Shown here one piece after another: positions 8,747 to 17,030 of a DNA stretch of 64,000 nt (within the stretch, counting starts at the first letter, position 1; each line of letters starts with the position of its first letter). The stretch is taken from NCBI GenBank assembly GCA_041890495.1, contig CP169086.1, positions 4,402,001 through 4,466,000 on the forward strand, in the 5' to 3' direction. Below the pieces are notes generated by a model. The model was given only the letters and a program-made list of their open reading frames with translations, made no database searches and was not told the origin of the DNA. Source of the DNA: Escherichia boydii. Lineage in GTDB: Bacteria > Pseudomonadota > Gammaproteobacteria > Enterobacterales > Enterobacteriaceae. The position numbers were made by a program, and so were the translations under genes.

Positions 8747-10306
8747 ATGTTCTTACATGACGTAAAGATCGGCACGAAATTATTTCTGGCGTTTGGGTTC
8801 TTTATTGTCCTGATGGCGATCAGCGCGAGCCTGTCTCTGCTGAGTCTCAACCGGGCTAATAACGGGATGCAATCCATTATTACCAGTGATTATCCGACCA
8901 CGGTAAAAGCGAACCAGTTAATCGATAACTTCCAGGAATTTATTAGCACTCAACAGCTGATGCTGCTGGACGAACAGGGCACCTACACGGGGCAATCTCA
9001 GCAGCGCCTCAAAGAGATCAGCGAGCACATCACGGTGATCCTGGGCGAGCTGAACAACGCGTTGCAGGATCAAAAGTCTCAGCAGGTGCTGGCGGAGATC
9101 CGCAGCGTGCGCCAGCAGTATCTGGACTCGCGCTACCGCATTTTGCAGGCGGTGCAGAACAACAATCGTGCGGGCGCCATTCAGGAAATGATGACCACCA
9201 CCCTCGCCGTGCAGCAGGCTTATAAAGCGAAGGTAAAGGAGCTGATTACCATTCAAAACAGCGAGATGCAGAGTGCAGGCGCGCAGGTGGAAGGGGATTT
9301 CAGGTCTAACCGCCTGCTGCTGATCCTGCTCACGCTCTTTAGCATCGGGGCAGGCAGCCTGATCGGCTGGTTTATCGTGCGAGCTATCACTCGTCCGCTC
9401 GGCGAGGCGGTGAATTTTGCTAAAGCCATTTCAGAGGGCGATCTGACGGGCAGCATCACGCCACACGGCAAAGACGAAACGGGTCTGCTGCTGCATGCGC
9501 TGATGGAGATGAAGACGCGACTACTGGACATTGTGCAGCAGGTGCAAACCGGCTCGGAGAATATCTCCAGCGCGGCCGCGCAGATTGTTGCCGGAAACCA
9601 GGATCTGGCGGCGCGCACGGAAGAGCAGGCAAGTTCTGTCGAACAGACCGCCGCCTCGATGGAGCAGATCACCGCGACGGTGAAAAATACCGCCTCGCAT
9701 ACCGGGGAAGCCACCAACCTCTCGGCGGATGCCGCCACGGTGGTCAAAAACAACGGAGAGATGATGAAGCAGGTGACCAGCAAAATGCGCCTGATTAACG
9801 ACACATCGAACCGGATGTCCGACATTATCGACCTGATCGACGCCATTGCCTTCCAGACCAACATTCTGGCGCTGAACGCGGCGGTGGAAGCGGCGCGCGC
9901 CGGCGAACACGGCCGCGGCTTTGCGGTTGTCGCCGGCGAGGTGCGCCAGCTTGCCCAGAAGAGCGCGTCGTCTGCCAGCGAAATCCGTGAGCTGATTGAA
10001 AGCTCCACCAGCCAGACTCAGGACGGGATGAACCTGGTCGAAAAAGCGAGTGGGCTGATCAACGGGATGGTCGGTAACGTGGAGGAGATGGACGTGATTC
10101 TGCGGGAAATTCGCCAGGCCAGCCACGAGCAGACGGAAGGTATCTCGCAGATTAACAGCGCGATTGGCCTGATTGACGCCACCACCCAGCAGAACTCCGC
10201 GCTGGTGGAGGAGTCTGTGGCTGCGGCGGCATCGCTTAACGAACAGGCGATGCACCTGAAAGAGCTGGTACGCGTCTTCCGCGTGAGCGAGCACGTTCCG
10301 GCTTAG
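8747..10306 (+). CDS. Methyl-accepting chemotaxis protein with four-helix-bundle sensor
   Basis: The 519-residue inner-membrane receptor has TM1 (about residues 10-32), a periplasmic helical sensor of about 155 residues resembling the 4HB/Tar family, and TM2 near 190-210. A HAMP domain (ITRPLGEAVNFAKAISEGDL) and the MCP signalling domain with tip AFQTNILALNAAVEAARAGE follow. The C-terminus ends FRVSEHVPA and lacks the NWETF pentapeptide that docks CheR on Tar and Tsr, so it is a low-abundance type receptor dependent on others for efficient methylation. GGAGAAAAT precedes the ATG. It has no counterpart at this position in E. coli. The ligand is not deducible. Confidence 0.9.
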   Translation: MFLHDVKIGTKLFLAFGFFIVLMAISASLSLLSLNRANNGMQSIITSDYPTTVKANQLIDNFQEFISTQQLMLLDEQGTYTGQSQQRLKEISEHITVILGELNNALQDQKSQQVLAEIRSVRQQYLDSRYRILQAVQNNNRAGAIQEMMTTTLAVQQAYKAKVKELITIQNSEMQSAGAQVEGDFRSNRLLLILLTLFSIGAGSLIGWFIVRAITRPLGEAVNFAKAISEGDLTGSITPHGKDETGLLLHALMEMKTRLLDIVQQVQTGSENISSAAAQIVAGNQDLAARTEEQASSVEQTAASMEQITATVKNTASHTGEATNLSADAATVVKNNGEMMKQVTSKMRLINDTSNRMSDIIDLIDAIAFQTNILALNAAVEAARAGEHGRGFAVVAGEVRQLAQKSASSASEIRELIESSTSQTQDGMNLVEKASGLINGMVGNVEEMDVILREIRQASHEQTEGISQINSAIGLIDATTQQNSALVEESVAAAASLNEQAMHLKELVRVFRVSEHVPA

Positions 10307-10797
10307 TCCAGCTGGGAGATCTCGAGCGCCGCGCGGTCAATGACGCCGATAATTTGCTTGAGCTGCGCGTCGCTGAGCTCTCCCTGATTTACCTTCAGGT
10401 CTAACACCGCCTTGAAGTTATCAAGCGCCCGCTTCATCTGCGGGTTTTTGCGCAGCTGAAAACCGACGCTGCGCGCTTTGATACGCACCTGGATCTGTTC
10501 CAGCTGTTCCCGGTTTTCGTCCAGCCAGCGTTGTCCTTCAGCGGAAATCGCAATCTTCTTACGACCGCTCTCTTCTTCCGTAATGGTGATAAAGGACTGA
10601 TCCTGAAGATAATCCAGGGTTGGATAGATCACTCCGGGGCTCGGGGTGTAATTTCCCTGGGTCAGATTCTCGATCTCTTTGATCAGCTCGTAGCCGTGGC
10701 TCGCGCTGCGGGTCAGGATATCCAGAATCACCAGCCGCAGATCGCCGTGGCCGAAAAAGCGCGGTCGACGCCCGCCGCCATCGTGTTCGTGTCGCAT
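10303..10797 (-). CDS. yqjI: YqjI (NfeR), PadR-family metal-responsive repressor lacking the long His/Cys tail
   Basis: In E. coli this PadR winged-helix repressor, inactivated by excess nickel, controls itself and yqjH. The core is clear: RFFGHGDLRLVILDILTRSA, HGYELIKEIENLTQGNYTPSPG (recognition region) and VIYPTLDYL, then a helical dimerisation tail. At 164 residues it is about 40 shorter than the E. coli protein (about 207). The missing part is the N-terminal extension rich in His and Cys that binds nickel and iron; only MRHEHDGGG remains. The start is an ATG with GAAGGGC 7 bases upstream. The gene is divergent from yqjH across an operator region. Confidence 0.9.
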   Translation of the reverse strand: MRHEHDGGGRRPRFFGHGDLRLVILDILTRSASHGYELIKEIENLTQGNYTPSPGVIYPTLDYLQDQSFITITEEESGRKKIAISAEGQRWLDENREQLEQIQVRIKARSVGFQLRKNPQMKRALDNFKAVLDLKVNQGELSDAQLKQIIGVIDRAALEISQLD

Positions 10798-10811
10798 AAT
10801 ATGCCCTTCAA

Positions 10812-10846
10812 TTTGATATATCTAAACTATATCTAAGATATATTCA
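10812..10846. promoter_or_regulatory. Operator-like TATATC palindromes upstream of yqjI
   Basis: GATATATCTA (10815-10824) and CTAAGATATATT (10834-10845) form overlapping inverted repeats just upstream of yqjI. They match the sequence at 10910-10919 in inverted orientation. YqjI is known to bind AT-rich inverted repeats in both promoters. Confidence 0.6.
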
Positions 10847-10881
10847 GATGCAATCTAAAAGATCTTGCATTTCTCCTTATT

Positions 10882-10919
10882 AGTAATCATTATCATTTGA
10901 AAATTGATTTAGATATATC
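10882..10919. promoter_or_regulatory. Fur-box-like site and second operator upstream of yqjH
   Basis: AGTAATCATTATCATTTGA (10882-10900) resembles the Fur consensus GATAATGATAATCATTATC. TAGATATATC (10910-10919) is the inverted partner of the yqjI operator. Together they suggest dual iron (Fur) and nickel/iron (YqjI) control of yqjH. Confidence 0.6.
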
Positions 10920-10944
10920 GTATTCATCAGAGAAGGGGCTACAA

Positions 10945-11709
10945 ATGGCATCTACCCGTTACCCACAGCGTGTTCGTAATGACCTGCGTTTTCGCGAGCT
11001 GACGGTGCTCCGCGTTGAGCGCGCCAGCGCGGGTTTCCAGCGCATTTTGCTAGGCGGCGAGGCGCTGGAGGGCTTTAGCTCCCGCGGTTTCGACGACCAT
11101 ACCAAAGTCTTTTTCCCGGCACCCGGGACGACGTTTACGCCGCCGGTGGTCACCGATGAAGGCATTGAATGGGGCGACGGCGTACGTCCTCAGGCGCGCG
11201 ACTATACGCCAATTTACGACGAGGCAAATCATGAGCTGGTACTCGATTTCTTCATTCATGACGGCGGCATAGCCAGCGGATGGGCGCTACAGGCGAAGGT
11301 AGGCGATAAGCTGACCATCGGCGGCCCGCGCGGTTCGCTGGTGGTGCCGGAGGATTACGCCTGGCAGCTGTACGTGTGCGACGAGTCCGGCATGCCCGCG
11401 CTGCGTCGACGCTTAGAGAGCATTGCGCAACTGCCGGTTCGCCCGGACGTGCAGGCGGTCGTGACGGTTGGGGATGAATCGTATAAGGGCTATCTGGCGC
11501 ACCTGAGCGAGTTCAACATCACCTGGGTGGTGGGCCACAGCGAGCAGGCTGTCGCGGACCATCTGGCGGCGCTGACCGTTCCGGGGGAAGACTACTTCAT
11601 CTGGCTGACCGGGGAAGGGAAGGTGGTGAAGACGCTGAGCCGTCAGTTTGAAACCGACGCGATTGACCCTCAACTGGTGCGTGCCAGCGCATACTGGCAC
11701 GCCAAATAA
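10945..11709 (+). CDS. yqjH: YqjH (NfeF), NADPH-dependent ferric-chelate reductase
   Basis: This cytoplasmic siderophore-interacting protein (ViuB/SIP flavoprotein family) uses FAD and NADPH to reduce ferric chelates and so release iron. It has an N-terminal FAD-binding barrel (DHTKVFFPAPG and ARDYTPIYDEANHELVLDFF) and a C-terminal NAD(P)H domain (GDKLTIGGPRGSLVVPEDYAW, then YFIWLTGEGKVVKTL). The frame is open upstream, but the ATG at 10945 has AGAAGGGG before it and gives 254 residues, the E. coli length. It is divergent from yqjI. Confidence 0.94.
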   Translation: MASTRYPQRVRNDLRFRELTVLRVERASAGFQRILLGGEALEGFSSRGFDDHTKVFFPAPGTTFTPPVVTDEGIEWGDGVRPQARDYTPIYDEANHELVLDFFIHDGGIASGWALQAKVGDKLTIGGPRGSLVVPEDYAWQLYVCDESGMPALRRRLESIAQLPVRPDVQAVVTVGDESYKGYLAHLSEFNITWVVGHSEQAVADHLAALTVPGEDYFIWLTGEGKVVKTLSRQFETDAIDPQLVRASAYWHAK

Positions 11710-12879
11710 TCAGGCGGCAGAATCCAGCTGCGCTTCGTTCACCTGATGTTCGAGCGAGGCGCGGACCTCGTGCAGCGCTTTCTCCTGCTGAGCGAAGTAC
11801 GCTTCCATATTGTTGAGCGACGAGACCAGCAGCCAGGATTCCTCTTTCTCCAGTTCCGCCAGCTCGTTCACTAAGATGTCGATCTGCTCTCGCACCTGCG
11901 CCATTTTCTTGCGGATACGTTCCAGATCGTTCAGCCTGTCGCTTGCCATCAGCGGCTCGAAGCCCTGCTGCAGGCGGGCCACCAGTGAGCGAATGGTTTT
12001 AACGTCACCACGCTGCTTCGCCTGGTTGAGCTGCACCATCATCGCGTTGGCTTCCTCTTTCAGATCGTCTGCAACCAGGTCCGGGTGGCAGAGCTTGCTC
12101 GCCTGACGCCAGAGACGCTTGAGCTCGTTCCGATCCTCTTCCGAAAGATCTCTGCCCTTGCGCAGCCGCACTTCGGCATCGTGATGCTGCTCGCGATACT
12201 TCTCGTACTCTTCGTTAGCGTCGTCGCGCGCCTGACGCGCAGGCTCCTCTTCCCGCGTTAAGCCGCTCTCCAGCTCCAGCGCTTCTGCCAGCAGGTTGGC
12301 AATCAGATTGCTTTGCTGTTCCAGATGTTTACGTGCCTCGGCGGCCTGTACGGAGTCGGCCGGGAGATCGCGCCAGCGCTGGGTGAGCGTCGCCAGCACC
12401 TCTACCGCCTGCGCCATATAGCGCTGGCAGCGACGGTAATCTTCCTCGCGACGACGCGCTTCCGCCTGCTGACGACGCAGGTTGAGCTCAGCCAGCGTTT
12501 TACGCAGGGCGAGGATCTGCTGCATCAGCGGGCCCAGACGGGAGAAATAAAGATCGTTGAACTCATCGAGCTGCTGCACCTGGGCGTTGCGGCGGTCAAT
12601 CAGATCGCGCAGACGCTCTTCCAGCGCCTTTAGCTCCAGCTTGCTGGCGGCCACCTGCGGATCGCGCCATTGTGTCACGGCGCGCTGGCCCTGCAGCCAG
12701 GCGGTAATTGCCGCCATCGCAGAGGTGTAGTTCTTCTCCTCAAGCGCCACGACGATTGCCTGTAGCTCATCGTCAAACGCTTCATTTTTCAGGCGTGTCA
12801 GCTGGCTCTGGATGATGTCGTCATCTTCCAGTTCAATGGCATTTTTAATGATTTCTAGCCGTTTGATCGGTGTGCTCAT
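11710..12879 (-). CDS. Coiled-coil protein with a J-domain-like HPD motif
   Basis: The 389-residue protein has no family I recognise outright. Residues 75-230 and 300-389 are charged and heptad-like (LKALEERLRDLIDRRN, RRQQAEARRREEDYRR), indicating long coiled coils. Between them, residues 245-300 read LKRLWRQASKLCHPDLVAD..EEANAMMVQLNQAKQRG, which resembles helices II-III of a DnaJ J domain with the HPD tripeptide at residues 265-267. It could be a specialised DnaK co-chaperone or a protein retaining only the fold. It stands alone between yqjH and the satellite insertion and is convergent with yqjH. No signal peptide or membrane segment is seen. Confidence 0.75.
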   Translation of the reverse strand: MSTPIKRLEIIKNAIELEDDDIIQSQLTRLKNEAFDDELQAIVVALEEKNYTSAMAAITAWLQGQRAVTQWRDPQVAASKLELKALEERLRDLIDRRNAQVQQLDEFNDLYFSRLGPLMQQILALRKTLAELNLRRQQAEARRREEDYRRCQRYMAQAVEVLATLTQRWRDLPADSVQAAEARKHLEQQSNLIANLLAEALELESGLTREEEPARQARDDANEEYEKYREQHHDAEVRLRKGRDLSEEDRNELKRLWRQASKLCHPDLVADDLKEEANAMMVQLNQAKQRGDVKTIRSLVARLQQGFEPLMASDRLNDLERIRKKMAQVREQIDILVNELAELEKEESWLLVSSLNNMEAYFAQQEKALHEVRASLEHQVNEAQLDSAA

Positions 12880-13146
12880 GATGCCTTTCGCTTTGGCGCT
12901 TAAGTATTTGAGTTAAGGTTAGTTGTTGTAAAAGCTACAGGAAATAATACACACGGATGATGATCGGCGCGATGGGGGATTTCTTTAGTTTCGCAGTTTG
13001 TGAGGGTGAGCGACAGGCCGGGCTACGTGTGATTGATTCCGTATGTGCTTGCATAGGGTGCAGCAAAAATCAGAGGCGGGATACAGCCTGGCGAATGCCT
13101 GAGGAAAAGTCAGGGGACAACAAGGAGGCACTAGTCATTCACCCAA

Positions 13147-13172
13147 CAAAAAAACCACTCAATCGAGTGGCT
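13147..13172 (-). terminator. Native ileX terminator, now separated from its gene
   Basis: On the minus strand CCACTC-GATT-GAGTGG is followed by TTTTTTTG. It lies just beyond the tRNA 3'-end fragment at 13200-13244, where the ileX transcript would have ended before the satellite inserted. The surrounding gap 12880-13199 holds nothing else that I can support. Confidence 0.7.
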
Positions 13173-13199
13173 TAATTATATGATTATAAAGCTAAAATT

Positions 13200-13244
13200 T
13201 GGTGGCCCCTGCTGGACTTGAACCAGCGACCAAGCGATTATGAG
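13200..13244. repeat. Attachment-site copy (int-proximal), ileX 3' fragment
   Basis: These 45 bases are identical to 25116-25160 and correspond to the tRNA 3' half up to the anticodon. The match stops at GATTATGAG, after which the sequences diverge (AAAAAG versus TCGCCTG). Confidence 0.95.
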
Positions 13245-13364
13245 AAAAAGACACACATATTTTGACGTGGTTTATTTTTATTCATTTTGTTGTATTTCAA
13301 TAAATTATATGTTTGTGGTTACTAACGTAAAATCACGTTTATTCCCTTCTAATGGCGTTATGCG

Positions 13365-13376
13365 GTAGCCTATAGG
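13365..13376. repeat. Putative integrase arm-type site, left end
   Basis: GTAGCCTATAGG occurs here and again at 25050-25061 near the other end, in direct orientation, each followed by a partial AGCCT repeat. Position inside both ends suggests integrase or excisionase arm binding. Confidence 0.55.
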
Positions 13377-13468
13377 GAGCCTGGTTTTTTACAGACTATG
13401 TGCCAAACGATTTTGATAGCGATTTTAGACGTGATTTTTAACCCTGAAAGGGAGGTTGGTATCCTGGA

Positions 13469-14890
13469 ATGGAGCCTTTTAAGTTCACCAAATCCAAAAT
13501 AAACGATCTTCCTGCGGCTCAAAAGGGCAGACAGGATGAATATTTTGATAGCCATGTCAGAGGGTTGCGCCTCAGAGTTGGGGCTACTGGCTTGAAGACG
13601 TTCTATGCCGTCAGGAAGGTTAAAGGGAAGTTTATCAGAACGGCGTTGGGGCGGTTCCCGGAAGTATCCGTTGAGCGAGCCCGGACGATGGCTCTTGAGA
13701 CGCTCGGAGGCATTGGAGCGACAGGAAAGAACCCAAATGAAACAAAGAGAGAAGTTGAGAGGGCGAACGTTACCCTTCGCGAAGCAATGGAGCTATATAT
13801 TGAAACTCGCGGAGACCGGCTAAAAGAAACGACAGCCAATCAATACCGTCGCTTACTCAACAATTTTTCTGGTGACTGGTTAGAGAGGCCAATCGCCAAA
13901 ATCTCAAGGGATGATACGCAGAGCCGACATAAAGCGATTACAGAAGGTACGGTTTGGTTCGGAGAAGAGTTATCTAAGCTACGCAAAGGTGTAGGCACTG
14001 GGAGTAAAGCCCAGGCTGATTTGTGGGGGCGGGCGTTAAGGGCTGTATACAATTTTGCTTACGATAACTATCGTGATGATGAAGGTATTAAATTATTACC
14101 TGACCCTCCTACTATTGCGTTAAGTACAAAGCGGCAATGGCATGGTTTGGTCAGAAAGAATACACGTATTCGTAATCATGAATTAGGTCGATGGCTAAGG
14201 GCTGTTAAGGAAGTCAGAGAAGAGGCCGAACTCAACCGGGATGACCATATAGCAGCAATTTGCGATGCTCTTGATATGGCTTTATTTACAGGGCTACGGC
14301 GCGGTGAGGTATTCGGCTTAGAATGGGATAGGGTAAATATTGATGGCGGATATTTTTGGATAGATAAAACAAAGAACGGAGAACCGCTTGAACTTCCGCT
14401 AACAAACACTCTGTTAACGATTCTAACCAGAAGAAGAAAATACAGGATTGATAACAATAATTATGTTTTTCCCGCAGCAAAGGGCGGCAAGATAACCGAC
14501 CCACGTAGAGCTATTGAAAAGGTGGTTGGAAAAACAATTGACGGTCAAAGTATAAATGAGAAAGCTATTGAGTTTACATGTCATGATGCAAGACGTACCT
14601 TTGCAACCTTAGCCGAATTAAGTGGCGTTGGAACATATATACTTAAGCGGTTAATGAATCATAAATCAGCACGTAACTATAAAAGCTCAGACCAAACTCA
14701 GGGGTATCTTATTTTTCCGGTTGAAGAGCTACTTGAGCCAGCACAAATCATTGAAGCAAAAATATTAAAAGAAGCTGGTCTCATTGTTACTCAAAATGAG
14801 CCTGTAACGGATCTTCTTGATGGCCTTAGTTCTGAGGAAAAGGAGACGATTATAAAAATAATTAATGATATGAAGCGAGGCGACAAATGA
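13469..14890 (+). CDS. P4-type tyrosine integrase
   Basis: The 473-residue site-specific recombinase carries out integration and excision at ileX. The N-terminus is an arm-DNA-binding domain of the DUF4102 type (GLRLRVGATGLKTFYAVRKV..ALGRFPEVSVERAR), followed by a core-binding SAM-like region (about 100-200) and the catalytic domain. Catalytic residues are visible: R277 in FTGLRRGE, H372 and R375 in CHDARRTFATL, H398 in LMNHK, and the nucleophile Y413 in TQGYLIF. The ATG at 13469 is preceded by GGAAT and fits the usual N-terminus; the family length is 400-480. The downstream gene overlaps its stop by four bases. It lies at the end away from the intact tRNA, which is less common for P4-like elements. 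Confidence 0.95.
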   Translation: MEPFKFTKSKINDLPAAQKGRQDEYFDSHVRGLRLRVGATGLKTFYAVRKVKGKFIRTALGRFPEVSVERARTMALETLGGIGATGKNPNETKREVERANVTLREAMELYIETRGDRLKETTANQYRRLLNNFSGDWLERPIAKISRDDTQSRHKAITEGTVWFGEELSKLRKGVGTGSKAQADLWGRALRAVYNFAYDNYRDDEGIKLLPDPPTIALSTKRQWHGLVRKNTRIRNHELGRWLRAVKEVREEAELNRDDHIAAICDALDMALFTGLRRGEVFGLEWDRVNIDGGYFWIDKTKNGEPLELPLTNTLLTILTRRRKYRIDNNNYVFPAAKGGKITDPRRAIEKVVGKTIDGQSINEKAIEFTCHDARRTFATLAELSGVGTYILKRLMNHKSARNYKSSDQTQGYLIFPVEELLEPAQIIEAKILKEAGLIVTQNEPVTDLLDGLSSEEKETIIKIINDMKRGDK

Positions 14891-15819
14891 AAAAGAAAAG
14901 CATAAATAATAAACCACCTCAGATAACTAAACTTAAAGTGCCATATGACCACTTTGATATACAGAATCTTGCTATGGAAAGTTGGCTTTCCTTTAGGAAA
15001 AACAATTCCAATAATGATTGGCTTGTATCTGTAGACGAGCTTGATTCAATTTTCACTGATTTATTTTATTCTATACATAAGTACGGATTTAATAGCATTG
15101 GAACATTAGACACTATTAGATCTTTGTTGGATAAGGCTTATTCTGATGAAAAAGATGTTATATCTTTCTTCAACCTCATACTTCGTATTACGAAAGATGA
15201 ATTAAATATAAGGATGAGCGAGATATTTAATGAAATGAGTTCATGTCTCAAATTAAAATTTAAGGATGAGGGCTTAATTTCACCGAATATGCTGATTTCC
15301 TCTGTTCGTGGCTTTTTAAATGATAACAAGTTTGATTTTTTTGATGAAAGGGAAATAAAAATACTTTCTGGCGGGATCTGCCTCAAAGATGATTTTATTT
15401 CTTATGAAAGCGAGATTTTCTCTCTCATATCAGATTATGTTATTAATAGAGTTGTCGTGTCTCCATATACAAATATACTGGTCGAGTTTTTCCGTGACAG
15501 TAATTATATGCGTCATGATAATGAACAGTTGGAAAGTAAAGTAAAACTATCATCCAAAAAGGGACCAAGAAACCCGGAGTTATACTCGTATGTCATTGGG
15601 ATTGTTGATGCAACTTTGCGTAAACATCCAAATGCTACAACTTATGCATTGACCGAAAAACTTGAAGAGCATTTGGATAAATATTGCCATAGCGATCCGG
15701 ATAGAAAACAATGGCGGATCTCAAATCCGCAACTGAGGCGATGGATTAAAGAGCATAGGGAACTGACAGGACAAGAGCCGCAAGGAAAGCATGACGGTTA
15801 CTTGAAACTTGAATTATAA
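14887..15819 (+). CDS. Unknown AT-rich gene coupled to the integrase
   Basis: I do not recognise this 310-residue protein. It overlaps int by ATGA, so it is translated with it. Its coding sequence is far more AT-rich than the host or the late satellite genes. The N-terminal two thirds is helical with no clear motif. The last 90 residues (GPRNPELYSYVIGIVDATLRKHPNATTYALTEKLEEHLDKY..WRISNPQLRRWIKEHR) look like a compact helical, possibly DNA-binding, module. Position next to int is a common cargo site in satellites, so defence, immunity or integration-accessory roles are possible, but nothing in the sequence decides between them. No signal peptide or membrane segment is visible. Confidence 0.8.
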   Translation: MKKKSINNKPPQITKLKVPYDHFDIQNLAMESWLSFRKNNSNNDWLVSVDELDSIFTDLFYSIHKYGFNSIGTLDTIRSLLDKAYSDEKDVISFFNLILRITKDELNIRMSEIFNEMSSCLKLKFKDEGLISPNMLISSVRGFLNDNKFDFFDEREIKILSGGICLKDDFISYESEIFSLISDYVINRVVVSPYTNILVEFFRDSNYMRHDNEQLESKVKLSSKKGPRNPELYSYVIGIVDATLRKHPNATTYALTEKLEEHLDKYCHSDPDRKQWRISNPQLRRWIKEHRELTGQEPQGKHDGYLKLEL

Positions 15820-15987
15820 ACAATTGATTTTTAAACGCTCATTTGGGGAATGATCATACCTTCATTTCCAAATGAGCGGAATCATTTCGCTTAATGATAA
15901 TACCATTTTTACATGTGATCTTATTTTGTTGTTTTGTTTGGGTTTATTCTTTTTTACGTCGATTTAACTCAATAAAAGGTAATCATT

Positions 15988-16179
15988 ATGGAACTTCGGG
16001 ATCGCATGACTCGTAAAGAAGCTGCTGACTATATCGGCGTAACCCCTGCAACAATGGCTAATTGGGCCTGTACCGGGAGAGTCCGACTCCCCTATTACAA
16101 AGCGGGCTTAAAGAAAGTGATCTACCTCAAAAGTGATCTCGATGAGTATCTCAAATCCACTCGCCGCGAGCAGGCGTAA
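15988..16179 (+). CDS. Small helix-turn-helix regulator, AlpA/excisionase type
   Basis: The 63-residue protein is a single MerR/HTH_17-type winged helix: MTRKEAADYIGVTPATMANWACTG followed by RVRLPYYKAG..KVIYLKSDLDEYLKS. Such AlpA or excisionase-like proteins in P4-type elements activate or repress int and help excision. AAAGGTAATC precedes the ATG. It is preceded by an AT-rich gap that probably holds its promoter and is followed at 16186-16210 by an imperfect GCCC/GGGC hairpin. Confidence 0.85.
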   Translation: MELRDRMTRKEAADYIGVTPATMANWACTGRVRLPYYKAGLKKVIYLKSDLDEYLKSTRREQA

Positions 16180-16249
16180 ATAAAAAAGCCCATCTGCAAG
16201 AACAGACGGGCCAGGAACCACATGGATTAAGCACTAAACCGAGGTCATT

Positions 16250-16846
16250 ATGACATACGCAAAAAATAATAGGAAATACCGTTTGACAACTGCGCCCGAT
16301 GGATCGCAGAATCCAGACGTTGCCCCTCAATGGGCAACCGGGATTAGCAGCCCGTGTATGTTACAGGCGACGACAGACGCGCCATGCGTCTTTTTTTACG
16401 TCGCAACCAACGCCACAGAGCGCCATTTTATGGCGTGGTGTTACGTATCCGGTACAGGTTTGAATCGCTCTTTCCTGCGCCTTTCGTTACACTATGCCGC
16501 CTTGTCAATGGTAGCTCAGGCGGGGCAGCTTTCGGGCTGGCCGGTTTCCTGTAACGCCGGTACTGCTAACCCCGTCTGGGCTATCGCCATCATGAAGATT
16601 AGCAGCTTCGGCGATAGCGATATTTACGCTGTTACAGGAGGTTGCCTTATGGCTACTACCCCAATTCATTCACATCCTCAGTTTGTCTGGCTTTTTCTCG
16701 CTGTACGCCGTTCTGACGTGTCGGCTAAACCCCACCGCGAGGAAGTCACCGCCCCTGATTTCATGAGCGCACGACGCACCATAGCGCGTGATTTTGTTGC
16801 CTCCTTTGCTGGCCGTCTGCCGGTTCGTGAGGTGGCTTATGTTTAA
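16250..16846 (+). CDS. Icd/Ash-like satellite protein with internal in-frame start at 16649
   Basis: The C-terminal 65 residues (MATTPIHSHPQFVWLFLAVR..ARRTIARDFVASFAGRLPVR) match the host cell-division inhibitor Icd/Ash family of P1- and P4-like elements, as I remember it. An ATG at 16649 with a strong AGGAGG 5 bases upstream can start this part alone. The upstream 133 codons are open in frame but overlap a C4-type antisense RNA, and their composition is not clearly protein-like, so they may be a leader read-through. In P1 the icd-type protein blocks septation when expressed; here expression should be held down by the antisense RNA. Confidence 0.75.
   Translation: MTYAKNNRKYRLTTAPDGSQNPDVAPQWATGISSPCMLQATTDAPCVFFYVATNATERHFMAWCYVSGTGLNRSFLRLSLHYAALSMVAQAGQLSGWPVSCNAGTANPVWAIAIMKISSFGDSDIYAVTGGCLMATTPIHSHPQFVWLFLAVRRSDVSAKPHREEVTAPDFMSARRTIARDFVASFAGRLPVREVAYV
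16490..16620 (+). ncRNA. C4-type antisense RNA with two pairs of target sites
   Basis: The segment holds CCTGTAAC (16548-16555) and CTGCTAA (16563-16569). Their complements occur twice as paired targets: TTAGCAG/GTTACAGG upstream at 16344-16350/16360-16367 and downstream at 16599-16605/16631-16638. The downstream GTTACAGG overlaps the AGGAGG of the internal start at 16649. Hairpins CCGCCT/AGGCGG (16497-16502/16518-16523) and GCTATCGCC/GGCGATAGC (16580-16588/16610-16618) frame it. This is the a'-b' versus a-b layout of P1 C4 and P4 CI immunity RNAs. The exact ends are not known. Confidence 0.78.
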
Positions 16847-17030
16847 ACTGCTTATCACCCTGATTAATCACGAAGCTGGCGACCGGCGCGAACTGGTTCA
16901 CAATGGCCGCTATAAAACCCGCGAAGCTGCATGGAAAGATGCGCAGAAAATGGCGTACATCCATAAAAATGCCACCGGCACCGTAACGCATGAATGTATT
17001 GTGAAAATTGCGGAGGCCGGAAATGTATAA
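16839..17030 (+). CDS. Small satellite protein A (63 aa), paralogue of the next gene
   Basis: I use the ATG at 16839 (MFKLLITLINHEAG), since GTGAGGTGGCTT precedes it and the longer frame would overlap the Icd-like gene. The 63-residue protein has a beta-strand start, a helix around REAAWKDAQKMA and a closing strand (HECIVKIAEAG). The next protein (MYKLFITCNN..) shares the plan and spacing, suggesting a tandem duplication. The function is unknown. The stop overlaps the next ATG region (ATGTATAA). Such small ORFs between the immunity region and the alpha gene are normal in P4-like elements. Confidence 0.65.
   Translation: MFKLLITLINHEAGDRRELVHNGRYKTREAAWKDAQKMAYIHKNATGTVTHECIVKIAEAGNV

Noticed and set aside
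12957..13175. 72-codon ORF before the satellite
   Set aside because: No ribosome site, no family, and its end runs through the ileX terminator hairpin.
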